A stretch of 64,000 nucleotides of DNA from an uncultured Sutterella sp. (GTDB lineage: Bacteria > Pseudomonadota > Gammaproteobacteria > Burkholderiales > Burkholderiaceae_F): NCBI GenBank assembly GCA_900544345.1, contig UQUR01000008.1, positions 1-64,000 on the forward strand, read 5' to 3'. The notes under the pieces are model-generated. The model was not told where the DNA came from, searched no databases, and worked only from the letters and a program-made list of their open reading frames with translations. The position numbers and the translations under genes are program-made. Within the stretch, counting starts at the first letter, position 1, and each line of letters begins with the position of its first letter. Shown here piece after piece: positions 62,585 to 64,000 of the stretch.

Positions 62585-64000
62585 ATGATGCAGGAAAAAA
62601 GAAGTAAATTTCGCCGTTCATCCGACACATGCTCTCGTAAACTCACGGAAAGACAGCGCGCAGCACGAAGCCGTCAAATTCAGGAAAGCCGTGCGATGAG
62701 TAAAGATGAGCGTCGGCAAAGAGCCGGCTCCCACCACGATGTGGCGCAGCGTCAGACACGCACAGGCGGTCCCCGTGTGACAGGCTTGATTGTTGATGAA
62801 TTGGGTAAAGCTTTGGCGACCGTTTTGAAATTGGACGGGCCGGCCGATGTTTTGATGAGCCGCTTTTTCAGACTCAATCATAAGCTGGGAGCCCGTGACA
62901 GAAGCGTAATAGCCGAAGCGATTTTTTATACTCTGCGTCACCTCTCAACCATTTCCTGGCAAATGAAGCCCATTGTCCCAGCCAGAGCACCGCGCTTAAC
63001 GGCCATGGTGGCCCTGGCTCGCATCTACGGTCGTCAGGCGCTTGACGAACGTACGGTCGGCAATGATGCAGGTCCCCTGGACAATATTCTTCGGTCTAAG
63101 CCGGAAAACGCAACCGCTTTTGTACAGTCCGAGTTGCCGTACTGGCTTTATGAAAAACTGCTCAATCAATTTGCAGATGAAGCTCCCGCTCTTTTTGAAT
63201 CTATGAAAGAGGGTGCACCGCTTGATTTGAGAGTCAATCTTTTAAAGGCCAAGCGTGAAGAGGTGATGCAGGATTTGGCCGAACATGGAGTGGCGGCCGT
63301 TGAGACTCCAATGTCACCCGATGGTGTGCGGCTCATGACAAAGCCCGGTTTAACCAGTTGGTCCATTTACCGCGAGGGTAAAATTGATGTTCAGGATGAA
63401 GGCAGCCAATTGATTGCCCGCCTGGTGCAGCCCAAGCGCGGTGAGATGGTTTGTGACTTTTGTGCGGGAGCCGGCGGAAAAACTTTAGCGCTCGGGGCAC
63501 TGATGCGATCAACCGGACGGTTATATGCTTTTGATGTCAATGAAAAGCGCCTGGCAGGATTAACGCCCCGTATGCGACGGGCCGGTCTCAGCAATGTTCA
63601 TCCGATCGCGATTAAAACGGAAAGAGATACGCGAGTGAAGCGCCTTACCGGCAAGTTTGACCGCGTGTTGGTGGATGCGCCCTGCTCAGGTACCGGAACT
63701 CTGCGCCGCAATCCCGATTTGCGCTGGCGCATGAATGAAGAGGAATTGGCCAGAATCAATGCGATTCAGGCTAATGTTTTGGATTCTGCGAGCCGTTTGG
63801 TTAAAGCGGGCGGCAGACTGGTGTATGCAACCTGTTCATTGCTCAAGCAGGAAAACCAGGATGTTGTTGAGGCTTTCTTAGCCAATCATCCGGATTTCGA
63901 AATCATGGATGCAACGGAAGTTTTAGCCAAGCAGGGAGTCAATTTGCCTGATTGCGCCAAATCTCATGCTCCGTACTTTGTGATGGCGCCGCACCAAAGC
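62585..64000 (+). CDS. rsmB: RsmB/NOP-family 16S rRNA m5C methyltransferase (partial, runs off right edge)
   Basis: I translated 472 codons with no stop to the window end. A basic N-terminal tail (about 1-60) precedes a NusB-like helical region and the SAM domain with DFCAGAGGKTLALGA. The catalytic motifs DAPCSGTGTLRRNPDLRW and YATCSLLKQENQ hold the two cysteines of m5C methyltransferases. It should methylate C967 of 16S rRNA if it is true RsmB; the RsmF or another NOP family member remains possible. It starts 3 bp after purN with tandem ATGs at 62585 and 62588. Confidence 0.88.
   Translation, partial: MMQEKRSKFRRSSDTCSRKLTERQRAARSRQIQESRAMSKDERRQRAGSHHDVAQRQTRTGGPRVTGLIVDELGKALATVLKLDGPADVLMSRFFRLNHKLGARDRSVIAEAIFYTLRHLSTISWQMKPIVPARAPRLTAMVALARIYGRQALDERTVGNDAGPLDNILRSKPENATAFVQSELPYWLYEKLLNQFADEAPALFESMKEGAPLDLRVNLLKAKREEVMQDLAEHGVAAVETPMSPDGVRLMTKPGLTSWSIYREGKIDVQDEGSQLIARLVQPKRGEMVCDFCAGAGGKTLALGALMRSTGRLYAFDVNEKRLAGLTPRMRRAGLSNVHPIAIKTERDTRVKRLTGKFDRVLVDAPCSGTGTLRRNPDLRWRMNEEELARINAIQANVLDSASRLVKAGGRLVYATCSLLKQENQDVVEAFLANHPDFEIMDATEVLAKQGVNLPDCAKSHAPYFVMAPHQS

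Overview
The window is chromosomal DNA of a Gram-negative betaproteobacterium. The gene orders rarA-serS, rimP-nusA-infB-rbfA-truB-typA, scpB-rluB, surE-nlpD-rlmD, ribF-ileS-lspA-coaBC-dut, lpxK-trm112-kdsB-adk, xseA-sodB and purN-rsmB are those of Burkholderiales. Moderate GC, loss of rpoS and pcm from the surE-nlpD-rlmD locus, and a metabolism leaning on amino acids, amides and organic acids point to a gut Sutterellaceae member (Parasutterella/Sutterella type). The taxonomic placement is inference from content, not from a search. I count about 57 protein genes (one a truncated pseudogene, one running off the right edge) and three tRNAs. I saw no insertion sequence, prophage, CRISPR array or rRNA gene.

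Layout. 1-17 kb is a housekeeping block: a GNAT acetyltransferase, rarA, serS, a histone H1-like gene, tRNA-Ser(CGA), then the long rimP-nusA-infB-rbfA-truB-typA operon, a YchJ-like gene, scpB, rluB and msbA. 17.2-32.7 kb is an accessory metabolic block: an orphan LarA-type racemase, a truncated M20 peptidase beside paired palindromes, a large RluA-type pseudouridine synthase with an AEC transporter, formate-THF ligase, an amidohydrolase, the glutamate symporter GltS, tRNA-Ala and tRNA-Glu, a secreted SGNH hydrolase, a LysR regulator divergent from an aminotransferase and an AbgA-like amidohydrolase, and a DMT exporter. 32.8-43.1 kb is tamA-tamB, a flavin reductase-like gene, yqaA, surE, nlpD, rlmD and a YihY/BrkB gene. 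43.2-50.5 kb holds LPS and redox genes (adk, kdsB, trm112, lpxK, a DsbG-like protein, a DUF2156 protein, xseA, sodB, a DUF192 protein and a cold-shock gene). 50.7-53.8 kb is an ABC-transporter operon behind a strong Fur-type site. 53.8-64 kb is ribF-ileS-lspA-coaBC-orf-dut, a sodium:solute symporter, purN and a partial rsmB.

The most interesting signals are: (1) the predicted Fur-controlled NMT1/SsuABC-like transporter operon ending in a small protein with weak FmdE-like features; (2) a cold-shock-gene terminator lying inside the signal-peptide codons of the next gene; (3) a rimP-nusA leader with a near-consensus promoter and terminator-like hairpins; (4) two copies of AATTCAT-N11-ATGAATT 62 bp apart beside a decayed peptidase gene; (5) loss of rpoS and pcm, with a 12-bp direct repeat bounding the nlpD-rlmD gap; (6) a candidate small RNA on the minus strand near 25.3-25.45 kb. 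All functional statements come from reading the sequence and from family knowledge; no database search was run.
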